Under the pieces are notes generated by a model. The model ran no database searches and was not told the origin of the DNA. It saw only the letters and a program-made list of their open reading frames with translations. This document shows positions 25,590 to 33,974 of a stretch of 64,000 nt of DNA, one piece after another. Both the position numbers and the translations under genes were made by a program. The stretch lies in contig JBEKUY010000012.1 of the NCBI GenBank assembly GCA_049514555.1, forward strand, positions 1-64,000, written 5' to 3'. Source of the stretch: JBEKUY01 sp049514555 (GTDB lineage Bacteria > Acidobacteriota > Terriglobia > Acidiferrales > UBA7541). The stretch's first letter is position 1, and every line of letters begins with the position of its first letter.

Positions 25590-26807
25590 TTATCGGCCCA
25601 TGCGGAAGATGACGGCGGCGGTGCCAACCCCCAGAGCGATTTCGGTGGCCCTGATTAATGCCTGTTTGCCCCCGCTCTCCGGCACAAACAGGATGTCACT
25701 TGGATGCAGGGCCACGTCCTCGGTTTTCCGCTGCAGGATCTTTTTCAAGTCCACCGGCGTCTGCTGTTGCTGCCCCGCTGCGTCTTTGCGCAAAATCACG
25801 GCCTTGTCCCCACGTGCGGTGCGCCCCAGCCCGCCGGCCAGCGAAAGCAGCTTCAAGGTGCTCATCTGCTCACGGTCGTTCGAGAGCACGAAACCCCCCG
25901 GCCGGCCAACCGCTCCGATCACGTACACAACCCCCGCGCGCGGCACGATCACGACGTCGCCGCCCTCGAGCGGAATGTTGTATTTCGGATCACCGCTCTC
26001 GAGCAGATCGTTCAGGTTGATGCTGATCGACACGGCCTCATCGGAAAGGTCCGGTGGCTGCGGATCATCCTGTGGAACCGGCTTTCTTACTGCATCCGGC
26101 TGCCCGGGCTTGGCATTCTCCCCCGGGGCCCCCGCCACAGATGGAACCGCTGAGTCCGGTGAGGGCTTTGCCGCCGCGCTTGCTGCACTGCCGGGGGCAG
26201 ACAGTCCGGCGGCATCGAGATCCGCCGTCGCGCCCGGCGCGCCACGACGGACGTTCACTATGCTCCCCGCGTCATTCGCGATTCCACCGGCCTCGCTAAG
26301 CACCTCGAGCAAGGTCACCGGGCGAATGGCCTGGTAGACGAGCGGGTGGCCCACTGCGCCGATCACCGTGATGGGCTTACTCCTCTTCTCTTTGACCGTC
26401 ACGCTGACCTGCGGGTGCGTGACCAGGCCATTCGCTTCCAGAATCTCGGCGATCTTCTGTTCGAGCTGCACCTCCGTGAGACCGGTCACATGCAGCCGCA
26501 CGGGGAGCAGCGGCAGGGCAATCGTGCCCGCTGCGCTTACGCGCACCTCTCGCGAAAGTTCTGCAACGTCAAACACCTCCACGGCAAGAAGGTCACCGCT
26601 GCCGATGACATAGTCTCGCTGTACCCTCTGTGCCATTATCGACAGCTGGCGGATACGTTCGTTGGTCTGCTGGGCGGTTTCGACGGTTCCTTGGGAGAAT
26701 GCCGGCGACGACAGCGTCAGCGCCGAAGACAGGACGGCGCAGGTCAGACACCATGCCCGCGCACCCAGTCGAACTGGCGGCATCGGATAGATAACCCCGT
26801 CTTTCAT
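25590..26807 (-). CDS. Outer-membrane polysaccharide export protein (Wza-like)
   Basis: 405 residues. N-terminal signal region (hydrophobic LTCAVLSSALTLSSPAFSQ); there is no lipobox Cys at the predicted cleavage site, unlike Wza. Polysaccharide-export domain: RDYVIGSGDLLAVEVFDVAE and VRVSAAGTIALPLLPVRLHV; then SLBB-like segments ITVIGAVGHPLVYQ and VYVIGAVGRPGGFVLSND. These two SLBB units are separated by an unusual Ala/Pro/Ser-rich linker (about residues 205-260). C-terminus LIRATEIALGVGTAAVIFR could be a membrane-inserted helix. ATG 26807 has no clear ribosome-binding site; ATG 26783 is a reasonable alternative. The product would form the outer-membrane exit channel. Confidence 0.92.
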   Translation of the reverse strand: MKDGVIYPMPPVRLGARAWCLTCAVLSSALTLSSPAFSQGTVETAQQTNERIRQLSIMAQRVQRDYVIGSGDLLAVEVFDVAELSREVRVSAAGTIALPLLPVRLHVTGLTEVQLEQKIAEILEANGLVTHPQVSVTVKEKRSKPITVIGAVGHPLVYQAIRPVTLLEVLSEAGGIANDAGSIVNVRRGAPGATADLDAAGLSAPGSAASAAAKPSPDSAVPSVAGAPGENAKPGQPDAVRKPVPQDDPQPPDLSDEAVSISINLNDLLESGDPKYNIPLEGGDVVIVPRAGVVYVIGAVGRPGGFVLSNDREQMSTLKLLSLAGGLGRTARGDKAVILRKDAAGQQQQTPVDLKKILQRKTEDVALHPSDILFVPESGGKQALIRATEIALGVGTAAVIFRMGR

Positions 26808-26832
26808 TATACAGAGACAGGGACACAGTCAA
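26806..26832 (-). promoter_or_regulatory. Possible internal sigma-70-like promoter before the Wza-like gene
   Basis: On the minus strand TTGACT (26832-26827) is followed after 15 bases by TATAAT (26811-26806). The -10 box overlaps the proposed ATG 26807. If used, translation would have to begin at ATG 26783. The short spacer and location at the end of the upstream gene make this weak. Confidence 0.3.
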
Positions 26833-28100
26833 TCGGGAATTCCCACGGTAGCAACCTTAGGGTGGACCGCAGGCCCGCGCCGGTTTCGCGAGGCCACCGA
26901 AGCCGTAGCCAGCGTTGCCGAAAGGAGAAAGAGCAGGGCATTCGACGGAATGTGCAGGTTGAAATCGACAAAGCTGTGCGCGAGGATCCCCCCGCAGGCC
27001 ACGAGCCCGGCCATGTTCATGACCGCGCCCAGAGTGTTCCCCGGCTGGCGCATGTCATGGACCGCTCGTTTGACCAGAACGATCAAGAACCACGTGCAGC
27101 ACAGGCCGCCTGCGATGCCGGTGTCGGCGAGCACCTCCAAGTAGTCGTTGTGCGCGTGATTCACAATCTTGCCGTCGTAAAGGGTTTCGTACTTCGGGAA
27201 AACCGTCTGCAGGGTTCCCAGCCCCGTTCCCAGCAATGGATGGTCCAAGAAGATGTGCCAGGTGTCCTTGGCCATCGAGACCCTCTTGTTGTGTGTCACC
27301 TCGAGGGCCTCCAACGATGAAAATCGCTCGAGGGCACGCCCCACTCCCAGCCAAGCCACGAATCCACCCGCCAAAAGCAAAACCAGTCCCCCAGCTAGGA
27401 GTGGAGCCCTCTTGCCTCGCCGCACCCAAGCCATGACCCCAATGAGAGCGAGCTCGACAAGGAGGCTGACAATGCCCCCGCGCGAGGCCGACATAAACAG
27501 CGCCCCGATGGGCAGAAGACAGAATAGCGCCACGAGCATCCACCGGTCCCGCCTCACCTTTCCGAGCACCAGTGGCACCAGCCCCGCTGGAATGACCAGT
27601 TCCGCGAATCCCGCAAAGTGGTTCCGGTTCACATACGGCCCAAAGGGGATTCCCCCATAGCGCATTTCTCGCAACCAATAGAGTTTCCCGTTGAAAGTGA
27701 GGTGCTGCAGGATGCCGAACACGGACACGACAAAGCCAAGCACCATCAGGAACCAGATGAACCCCCGCCAGTCCTCCAACGTTTGGTACGCCTGGCCGGC
27801 GAGGAACACCAGGATCAGCCACGCGCTCAGCCGTAAGAGTTCGATCCGCGTATCGAATGGCGACGCTGTCAGCCGGACTGCCAACTGAAGCGCCGCCACG
27901 CCCACAAATGCGGCCAGCGCTGGAAGAAGTGGCGGGACGCGCAGCAGTGGCCCTTTCCGCCAGAAAGCGCTCACCGCCCATACAACAAGCAACGCCGCTG
28001 CGCCTGTCTCGATCACCGCTGAGGCCCAGGCCTCCACTGCGCCGTGCGCTGCCACTGCGAAAACGACCAATGCGCAGATGCCGATGCGAATCGCTTTCAT
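26829..28100 (-). CDS. O-antigen ligase/polymerase family membrane protein (Wzy_C/WaaL)
   Basis: 423 residues from ATG 28100, which overlaps the upstream TGA by 4 nt (ATGA). About 10-12 hydrophobic helices. PYVNRNHFAGFAELVIPAGL and, in the large periplasmic loop, NHAHNDYLEVLADTGIAGGL (the H-x-x-N-D-Y-L-E motif) are hallmarks of Wzy_C-superfamily ligases and polymerases. It either polymerises repeat units or ligates the glycan to an acceptor on the periplasmic face. The neighbouring Wza and BY-kinase genes favour a polymerase-like role; with the ABC exporter also present, a ligase role is equally possible. Confidence 0.88.
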   Translation of the reverse strand: MKAIRIGICALVVFAVAAHGAVEAWASAVIETGAAALLVVWAVSAFWRKGPLLRVPPLLPALAAFVGVAALQLAVRLTASPFDTRIELLRLSAWLILVFLAGQAYQTLEDWRGFIWFLMVLGFVVSVFGILQHLTFNGKLYWLREMRYGGIPFGPYVNRNHFAGFAELVIPAGLVPLVLGKVRRDRWMLVALFCLLPIGALFMSASRGGIVSLLVELALIGVMAWVRRGKRAPLLAGGLVLLLAGGFVAWLGVGRALERFSSLEALEVTHNKRVSMAKDTWHIFLDHPLLGTGLGTLQTVFPKYETLYDGKIVNHAHNDYLEVLADTGIAGGLCCTWFLIVLVKRAVHDMRQPGNTLGAVMNMAGLVACGGILAHSFVDFNLHIPSNALLFLLSATLATASVASRNRRGPAVHPKVATVGIPD

Positions 28101-29389
28101 CGGATCTTGCCCGCTGATCTCAGCGGCGCGAGCGTGACGTCGTCCACCCACGCGGTTCCGCGCAGCTTATTGTCGAGCTTCGTGGTAGGTATTCGCCGGA
28201 TGCACAGCACGACCAGATGAGTCTCGGGGCCGGTCGTGAACGTCAATTCCAATTGCGTCCACGGCTCTGTTCCGACCACCTCGGATGTCAGGCGGCCGCT
28301 TTTCCCAGGGTCCTTGGGGTCATAGACGAGCAGCCGCATGCCGTTGTCGGTCGAAATGTCGTCTGTGCGGATCCAGCCTGTGAGGTGATACGTCATCCGC
28401 GGTTCGACGGCCACGTATTGAGAGACGTTGCTGAAGTCGAAGTTTTCTTTGCCGTCGAAACGAATTCGCAGCGCCCGCGCTCCGGAATGTTTGTTCTGCG
28501 CGTCGAAATCGATCTGAATGCCCGGATGCTGCCGCAAGCGCCAGGCAAAGCCGCCTCCAAGCGCGTCGGTTTCAAAGCCCCCGTCCCACACGAGCGAGTG
28601 CGAAGCCTCAGGGGGCTCCTGAACTCCAGCCAGGGTCCGCGCTTGTTCCCAGACTGCGAGCGCCTCCTTCGTTCGGCCTGCGTTTATCAGTAGGTCCAGG
28701 AGCGAAAAGGACTCCTTGAGCGGTACCCCGGATGCGCTGGCCAGCACGCGCTGCCAGGCGGCGATCGCCGCGTCACTATTGCCTTCGTCCACGAAGAACT
28801 TCATGGCCGCGAGATAGGTCTCGCTTCTTGGCGGAAGAACCTGGCCAAGAATGCCATCCACATCGGGATCCGCCCGCCAGCACCGGGAAATTGCGGCTAA
28901 AGCCAGCGACGGCTGTCCCTCAATGGCGCGCCGGAACTCAACGTAAGCGGCCGCGTTCTTGCCTTGCCGCAGCAGGAAATTTGCTTGGCGCCACGCCACC
29001 TCCGGCGAGACCGGATAGGCGTTCCGCGCCCCGCGATAGGCGTTCTGCGCGTCTTCGTCACGGCCCTGGTCCTCGTAGGCTTGAGCGAGATCGAGCCACG
29101 TGCTGGCAGACCGTGGATCGAGCGAGATTGCATGGCGATAGGAGGAAACCGCCCGCGTCAGGTTTTGCTGATCGAAGTTGTATTGCCAATACCGCCCCAA
29201 CAGGTACCAGAGCCTGGGATTCTCCGGCTCCAACCGGACCGCGTGTCCGAACCCCCTTGGCGTCTCCTGAGCCATGAAATGCTCGGCGCGGGCGTTGCGA
29301 ATGCTGAAGTAAGCCAGCAGAAGAGCGACGAGAACGGAGAGAGCCAGCGCAGTCCATCGCGCCGGAATGGCGGCCAGAGAGAACCTCAT
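28097..29389 (-). CDS. TPR protein with C-terminal carbohydrate-binding-like domain
   Basis: 430 residues. N-terminal membrane anchor or signal (about 10-30), then TPR-type helices from about 55 to 250: RLWYLLGRYWQYNFDQQNLT, ISLDPRSASTWLDLAQAYED, QGRDEDAQNAYRGARNAYP. The C-terminal half (about 265-430) is beta-rich, with WDGGFETDALGGGFAWRLRQ, MTYHLTGWIRTDD and GTAWVDDVTLAPL, the pattern of CBM/galactose-binding jelly-roll domains. It is probably periplasmic and membrane-anchored. It precedes the ligase/polymerase gene with a 4-nt overlap, so it likely assists glycan assembly or binds the product. The enzymatic role, if any, is unknown. Confidence 0.75.
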   Translation of the reverse strand: MRFSLAAIPARWTALALSVLVALLLAYFSIRNARAEHFMAQETPRGFGHAVRLEPENPRLWYLLGRYWQYNFDQQNLTRAVSSYRHAISLDPRSASTWLDLAQAYEDQGRDEDAQNAYRGARNAYPVSPEVAWRQANFLLRQGKNAAAYVEFRRAIEGQPSLALAAISRCWRADPDVDGILGQVLPPRSETYLAAMKFFVDEGNSDAAIAAWQRVLASASGVPLKESFSLLDLLINAGRTKEALAVWEQARTLAGVQEPPEASHSLVWDGGFETDALGGGFAWRLRQHPGIQIDFDAQNKHSGARALRIRFDGKENFDFSNVSQYVAVEPRMTYHLTGWIRTDDISTDNGMRLLVYDPKDPGKSGRLTSEVVGTEPWTQLELTFTTGPETHLVVLCIRRIPTTKLDNKLRGTAWVDDVTLAPLRSAGKIR

Positions 29390-29498
29390 GCAGCGTTACT
29401 TTGCGACGAATCGGGCCCCAGCGCAAGGCCTAACCGCAGCCGGGCGGCAAAGCCTTCGTCCACATTGGTGATGTTCGTCTTGCGCGCCGGAGCGGGCC

Positions 29499-30980
29499 CT
29501 ACTTCCCGGCCGCGAAGGGCATGGGATCGTCGCCGTTCGAACCGCGCCCGCGCCGCCGCGTTTCGATGCGCAGCCGCTTGATTTTCTGGTTGAGGGTGGA
29601 GAGCGGAATCTGGAATTGCTCGGCCGCCTCGGTCTGGTTCCACCCGGTGCGCTCGAGCATGTCCGAAATGATGCGCCGTTCCACCTCGTCCATGATCTGA
29701 AAGAGCGTAGGCCGGGGATTATCCGCCGCGGTACGCGCCCCTGGTTCCCCCGGCAACGGCGGCATGAATTCGGAGAGCTGCAGCCGCACTCCCCGGACGA
29801 TCTCCTTGGTGCGGATACTCTCCGGGAGTAAGTCCACGTCCATGCGTTCCTGGGTGGAAAGCACTACCGCGCGCTCGACCACGTTCTCGAGTTCCCGCAC
29901 GTTTCCCGGCCAGTCGTAATCCATGAGGAGCTTCATCGCTCCCTGGCCGAACAACCGCGGCGGCTTGCCATTCTCCGTGCAATAGCGCTCGAGAAAGTGG
30001 GCCAGCAGCAGCGGAATGTCCTCTCGGCGATCCCGTAGCGGCGGAAGCTGCAGGTGAATCACGTTCAAGCGGTGAAACAGGTCCTCGCGGAAGCGCCCTT
30101 CCCGCACCAGACTGAGCAGGTCCACGTTCGAGGCCGCCAGGATGCGCACGTCCACTTTGATCTGTTCGGTGCCGCCCAGCCGCATGAACTCCCGTTCCTG
30201 GATGACGCGCAGCAGCTTTGCCTGGGTTTCCGGGCTGACCGTGGAGATTTCGTCGAAAAAGATGGTGCCCTGGTCCGCCACCTCGAACAGGCCCTTCTTC
30301 GACGCCACCGCGCTGGTGAACGCGCCCCGCACGTGCCCGAAGAGCTGCGATTCCAGAAGGTCCACCGGGATCGACCCTGTGTTCACCGGCACAAAGGCCT
30401 TGTCGGCCCGCGGCGAAGCCGAATGAATCGCCTTGGCGATGAGTTCCTTGCCGGTTCCACTTTCCCCGGTGATCAGCACGGTCGAGCGGGAGGCCGCCAC
30501 CTGGGTCACCAGGTCAAGCAGCGCGAGCATCTTCTCGCCCTTGCCCACAATGTTCGGGAAATTGAAGCGCTGCTTCAGCGCCCGCTTGAGCTGCAGGTTC
30601 TCATCGCGCAGTTGACGCGCCTCGACGGCTTGCGCCACCTGCGCGAGAAGCTCATCGTTCGACCACGGTTTGGTGATGTAATCTTGCGCGCCGCTCTTGA
30701 ACGCTGCCCGCGCCATGTCAATCGAACCGAAGGCGGTAATCAGGACGACGCACAGTTGCGGATCGCGCCTCCGGATCTCCTTGAGCATGTCGATCCCGTT
30801 CCGGTCGGGCAGGCTGACGTCCAGCAACAGCAAATCGAAAGGTTTCTCCTCCAGCCGGGCGAGCCCCGATTCGCCCGTCCCGGCGGTGGTAACCCCGTAT
30901 CCCTCCGAGCTCAGCAGAAGGTCGAGGCCTTCCCTGATTTCGGACTCGTCGTCAACGACCAGGATCGAGCCTTTAGGCAT
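29499..30980 (-). CDS. Sigma-54-dependent response regulator (NtrC family)
   Basis: 493 residues from ATG 30980 (GAGGAAG upstream; overlaps the kinase stop by 8 nt). Receiver domain: acidic pair D10-D11, phosphoacceptor D54 in LLLLDVSLPD, and a conserved Lys in DYITKPW. AAA+ domain: Walker A GESGTGKELIA, then FGHVRGAFTSAVASKKG, which is the sigma-54 contact loop reading GAFTSA instead of GAFTGA, and GTIFFDEIS as Walker B. The C-terminal Fis-type HTH is ERTGWNQTEAAEQFQIPLST. With the sensor kinase just upstream it forms a two-component system that probably controls the adjacent polysaccharide genes by sigma-54 promoters; this target is inferred from position. Confidence 0.95.
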   Translation of the reverse strand: MPKGSILVVDDESEIREGLDLLLSSEGYGVTTAGTGESGLARLEEKPFDLLLLDVSLPDRNGIDMLKEIRRRDPQLCVVLITAFGSIDMARAAFKSGAQDYITKPWSNDELLAQVAQAVEARQLRDENLQLKRALKQRFNFPNIVGKGEKMLALLDLVTQVAASRSTVLITGESGTGKELIAKAIHSASPRADKAFVPVNTGSIPVDLLESQLFGHVRGAFTSAVASKKGLFEVADQGTIFFDEISTVSPETQAKLLRVIQEREFMRLGGTEQIKVDVRILAASNVDLLSLVREGRFREDLFHRLNVIHLQLPPLRDRREDIPLLLAHFLERYCTENGKPPRLFGQGAMKLLMDYDWPGNVRELENVVERAVVLSTQERMDVDLLPESIRTKEIVRGVRLQLSEFMPPLPGEPGARTAADNPRPTLFQIMDEVERRIISDMLERTGWNQTEAAEQFQIPLSTLNQKIKRLRIETRRRGRGSNGDDPMPFAAGK

Positions 30981-33792
30981 GAACCGACTTCCTCGCGACC
31001 GGAAATTCCAGGTGGAAGGATGTGCCTTTACCTGGCGCGGAACGGACGTCGATCTTCCCCGCATGTTCTTTGATGATCCCGTAACTCACCGAGAGGCCGA
31101 GGCCCGTGCCGGTTCCGACGCTCTTGGTGGTGAAAAAGGGATCAAAAATCCGGTGAATGTAATCGCGCGGGATGCCCAGGCCCGTGTCGGTAATCTCAAT
31201 CGTCACCGAGCCGTTCTGCGCTCCGGTGCGCACCTCGAGCATTCCACCCATCGGCATGGCATCGCGCGCGTTCAGAAACAAATTGAGGAACACCTGCTGC
31301 AGCCGGTTGGCCGACCCGCGCACCGGAGGAACCTTCTCACCGAGGTGCTTCACGACTTCGACGTGCGCGGACCGCAGCGGGTGGGCCACGAGCGACAGCG
31401 TGTCTTCCACCACGCGGTTCACGTCCACGTCACTGAGCTCTGCGGCGCCCGTGCGCGAGAAGTTCAGCAGATTGTTCACGATCTCGCTGGCTCGAAACGT
31501 TTGCTTCACGATCTTCTCGATCAGAGTGTGTCGCGGATCATCGCCCGGCAATTGGCGCGCCAACATCTGTATGTAGTTCGAAATCACCGCCAGCGGCGTG
31601 TTTACCTCGTGCGCGACCCCGGCGGCCAGCAGGCCCAGCGAAGTGAGCTTTTCGGTTTGCACCATCTGCTCTTCGGTGCGCTCGCGCTGAGTGACGTCGT
31701 CGAACAGGATCAACCGCCCAATCCGCTCGCCCGACTTGCTCACCAGCGGCGTAATCGAGACGTTCACGACCATCGTCCGCCCGTTGTGCTCCAGACGGTG
31801 CTTGTAAATCCCGGTGACCTGCTCGGGACCTTCGCGCGCCGCGATTTCCGCCACCAGCGCCGCCGGCAGCACATCGCTTAGCTTCCGTCCCACCGCTTCC
31901 TGGCGCGAAACCCCGATCAGGTCCTCGAGCCGCGTATTCCAGGAGTCCACGATGCCGTCGAGATCCACTGCGAGGACGCCTACGTGCAGCGATTCGACGA
32001 TGTTCTCGCTGAAGTCTTTCAGCCGCTCGATCTCCAGCGCCTTCTGCTCGAGCGAGGTGTAGAGTTGCGCGTTATCCATGGCCACGGCCATGTAACCCGC
32101 GATCGTTTGGATCAGCTCGACGTCGTCGCTGGAGAGGAAGTCGCCGTCCACGGTCTTTCCAAGCCCGATCACCGCTACCGTGTGCTCGCGAATCCGGCAG
32201 GGAACGAAATAATTCAGATCCAGTTGTTCGAGTGTCCGCCGCACCGATTCCGAAACGCCCGTGGCCGCGCGCGCGGATTCAAAGAAGAGCGGACCTCGCG
32301 CGAAGTCTTCGCGGGTCCCGTCAAGAAAACTCAAGTCGAGCGGCTCCGTCAGCCGCACGCCCATCGAACGCGCCAGACGCACGTGCCCTGCCTCGCTCGG
32401 GTCTTCCACGAACACGGCCAACCGGTCCACCAGCAGCGTTTGCGAGATCCGGTCCATCACCGAGCCCAGCATCGGATCCAGGCGCACCTCGTTCGTCAGT
32501 GTGCTGCCGAACTCGATCAGCGTGCGCCGGTAGTCCAGGCGGTCGCGATAGAAGAAACGATCGAGTCGTGCCTGCGTCCAGTCGCGAAACGGCTGAAATA
32601 GAAACGCGGCTACCGCGATGGCGATCATCCCGCCCGCCAGACCCATGGGCCAAGCCGCGTGGAAGAGCAGCCAAGCCAGACCGACAAACGCAAAGTAAAC
32701 GGCCCCGACGCCTGCCGTCGCCGCCGTGTAGGCCAGCCCGCGCTTAAAAATGATGTCCACGTCCATCAGCCGGTAACGGATGATGGCGTAGCCCAGGCAC
32801 AGCGGGATGAGCACCAGGCTCATCGCCGAAAACTTCATCCACGTTTGCAGTTCCGCGTCAAAAACGAAGGGCGCCACGTAGAACAACGCGAATGGCAGGG
32901 TTCCGGCAAACGTTCCCAGGGCCAGCCACTTGAGCTGCTGCCGCAATACGCCCCATTGCGCCCTGTGGTAACTTCGGAAGAACACCAGCCCGGCTGCCAG
33001 GAAATACAGCACCAGGTAGGTCGACTCGAGTTTGGCAAGTAACACCCGCGCCGGCAGTGTGGGGACGAACCCGAGTGCGTTCATCGCCACGCTCACGTGC
33101 ACGAAAAGCAGCAGGACCGGAAACGCATACACTGCGACCAGCTTGGCCACTGACCGCACCGCGGTCGCCGCCCGTTCCGGAAACACCAGCGCGAAGTGCA
33201 GCAGCAGGGCCGGGGCCAGGAGTCCGGCCACGATGTTCGACCAGTAAACTTCCAGGTCGAAAGCATCCAGTTTCTCGGTGTAGTGGAACGAGTACAGCAC
33301 AAACGACACCAAGCAGAAGACGTAGAAGTGCACCGCCCGCGGCGCGTTCCATCTCTTCACGAATATGAAAAGACCGATGAAGAGATACAGCAGGCCGACA
33401 ACGCGCAAGTAGTTTTCGGTAGGAGGTTTTTCCGTCGGCGCCGTGACCAGCAGCGTTTCGATCTCTTCGCCGCCACGGCCCAACCGATAGCGCGCCTGCG
33501 TCCACAGGCCTAGCCGCCAAACCCTCTCCCTCACCCCGCGCGCGCTCTTGATCGGTGTGCCGTTGATGGCCACCAAACGGTCACCAGTCTTGATTCCCGC
33601 GGCGGCCGCCGGCGAATTCCCCGCCACATGCCACGCCACCACCCCGTGAGGCGTGTCCAGCCAGGAAACCCCGTCGTCCGGTGTCTCGAATGACCGCCGC
33701 TGCTGGAAATTCAGAATGGCAAAGACCACCGCCGCAACAGTGGCCAGTATCAGCGCGACAGCTCCCAACCGAACATGAAGGTTTTGTCTCAT
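30973..33792 (-). CDS. Membrane sensor histidine kinase with PDZ, GAF and PAS domains
   Basis: 939 residues. Order: N-terminal helix (8-27); PDZ-like domain (about 35-115, HVAGNSPAAAAGIKTGDRLV); about 8 membrane helices (about 125-400); GAF domain (about 430-590); PAS domain (about 605-710, ENIVESLHVGVLAVDLDGIV); HisKA with phosphoacceptor His in LLAAGVAHEVNTPLAVIS (about residue 727); HATPase with N-box NLFLNARDAM, ITDTGLGIP and TTKSVGTGTGLGLS. A periplasmic PDZ before a 7TM-like module is unusual in kinases and suggests sensing of a protein C-terminus or envelope stress. It is the first gene of the locus and overlaps the response regulator by 8 nt. Confidence 0.95.
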   Translation of the reverse strand: MRQNLHVRLGAVALILATVAAVVFAILNFQQRRSFETPDDGVSWLDTPHGVVAWHVAGNSPAAAAGIKTGDRLVAINGTPIKSARGVRERVWRLGLWTQARYRLGRGGEEIETLLVTAPTEKPPTENYLRVVGLLYLFIGLFIFVKRWNAPRAVHFYVFCLVSFVLYSFHYTEKLDAFDLEVYWSNIVAGLLAPALLLHFALVFPERAATAVRSVAKLVAVYAFPVLLLFVHVSVAMNALGFVPTLPARVLLAKLESTYLVLYFLAAGLVFFRSYHRAQWGVLRQQLKWLALGTFAGTLPFALFYVAPFVFDAELQTWMKFSAMSLVLIPLCLGYAIIRYRLMDVDIIFKRGLAYTAATAGVGAVYFAFVGLAWLLFHAAWPMGLAGGMIAIAVAAFLFQPFRDWTQARLDRFFYRDRLDYRRTLIEFGSTLTNEVRLDPMLGSVMDRISQTLLVDRLAVFVEDPSEAGHVRLARSMGVRLTEPLDLSFLDGTREDFARGPLFFESARAATGVSESVRRTLEQLDLNYFVPCRIREHTVAVIGLGKTVDGDFLSSDDVELIQTIAGYMAVAMDNAQLYTSLEQKALEIERLKDFSENIVESLHVGVLAVDLDGIVDSWNTRLEDLIGVSRQEAVGRKLSDVLPAALVAEIAAREGPEQVTGIYKHRLEHNGRTMVVNVSITPLVSKSGERIGRLILFDDVTQRERTEEQMVQTEKLTSLGLLAAGVAHEVNTPLAVISNYIQMLARQLPGDDPRHTLIEKIVKQTFRASEIVNNLLNFSRTGAAELSDVDVNRVVEDTLSLVAHPLRSAHVEVVKHLGEKVPPVRGSANRLQQVFLNLFLNARDAMPMGGMLEVRTGAQNGSVTIEITDTGLGIPRDYIHRIFDPFFTTKSVGTGTGLGLSVSYGIIKEHAGKIDVRSAPGKGTSFHLEFPVARKSVHA

Positions 33793-33974
33793 TCCCCCGT
33801 GCCGCAGGACACAGCCCTTCTGCTGAAGTTGAGCAAATCAGCTTCCAATGAATCGGATTTGGTCGCCCATCTATGTCTTGATTTCATACACACTTGCACG
33901 TCCGAGCGACAGGGATTGAACGGCAATTCCATTAAACGGAAGTATTTCTATGGATTCTGGTAGTCGCTGGCACT

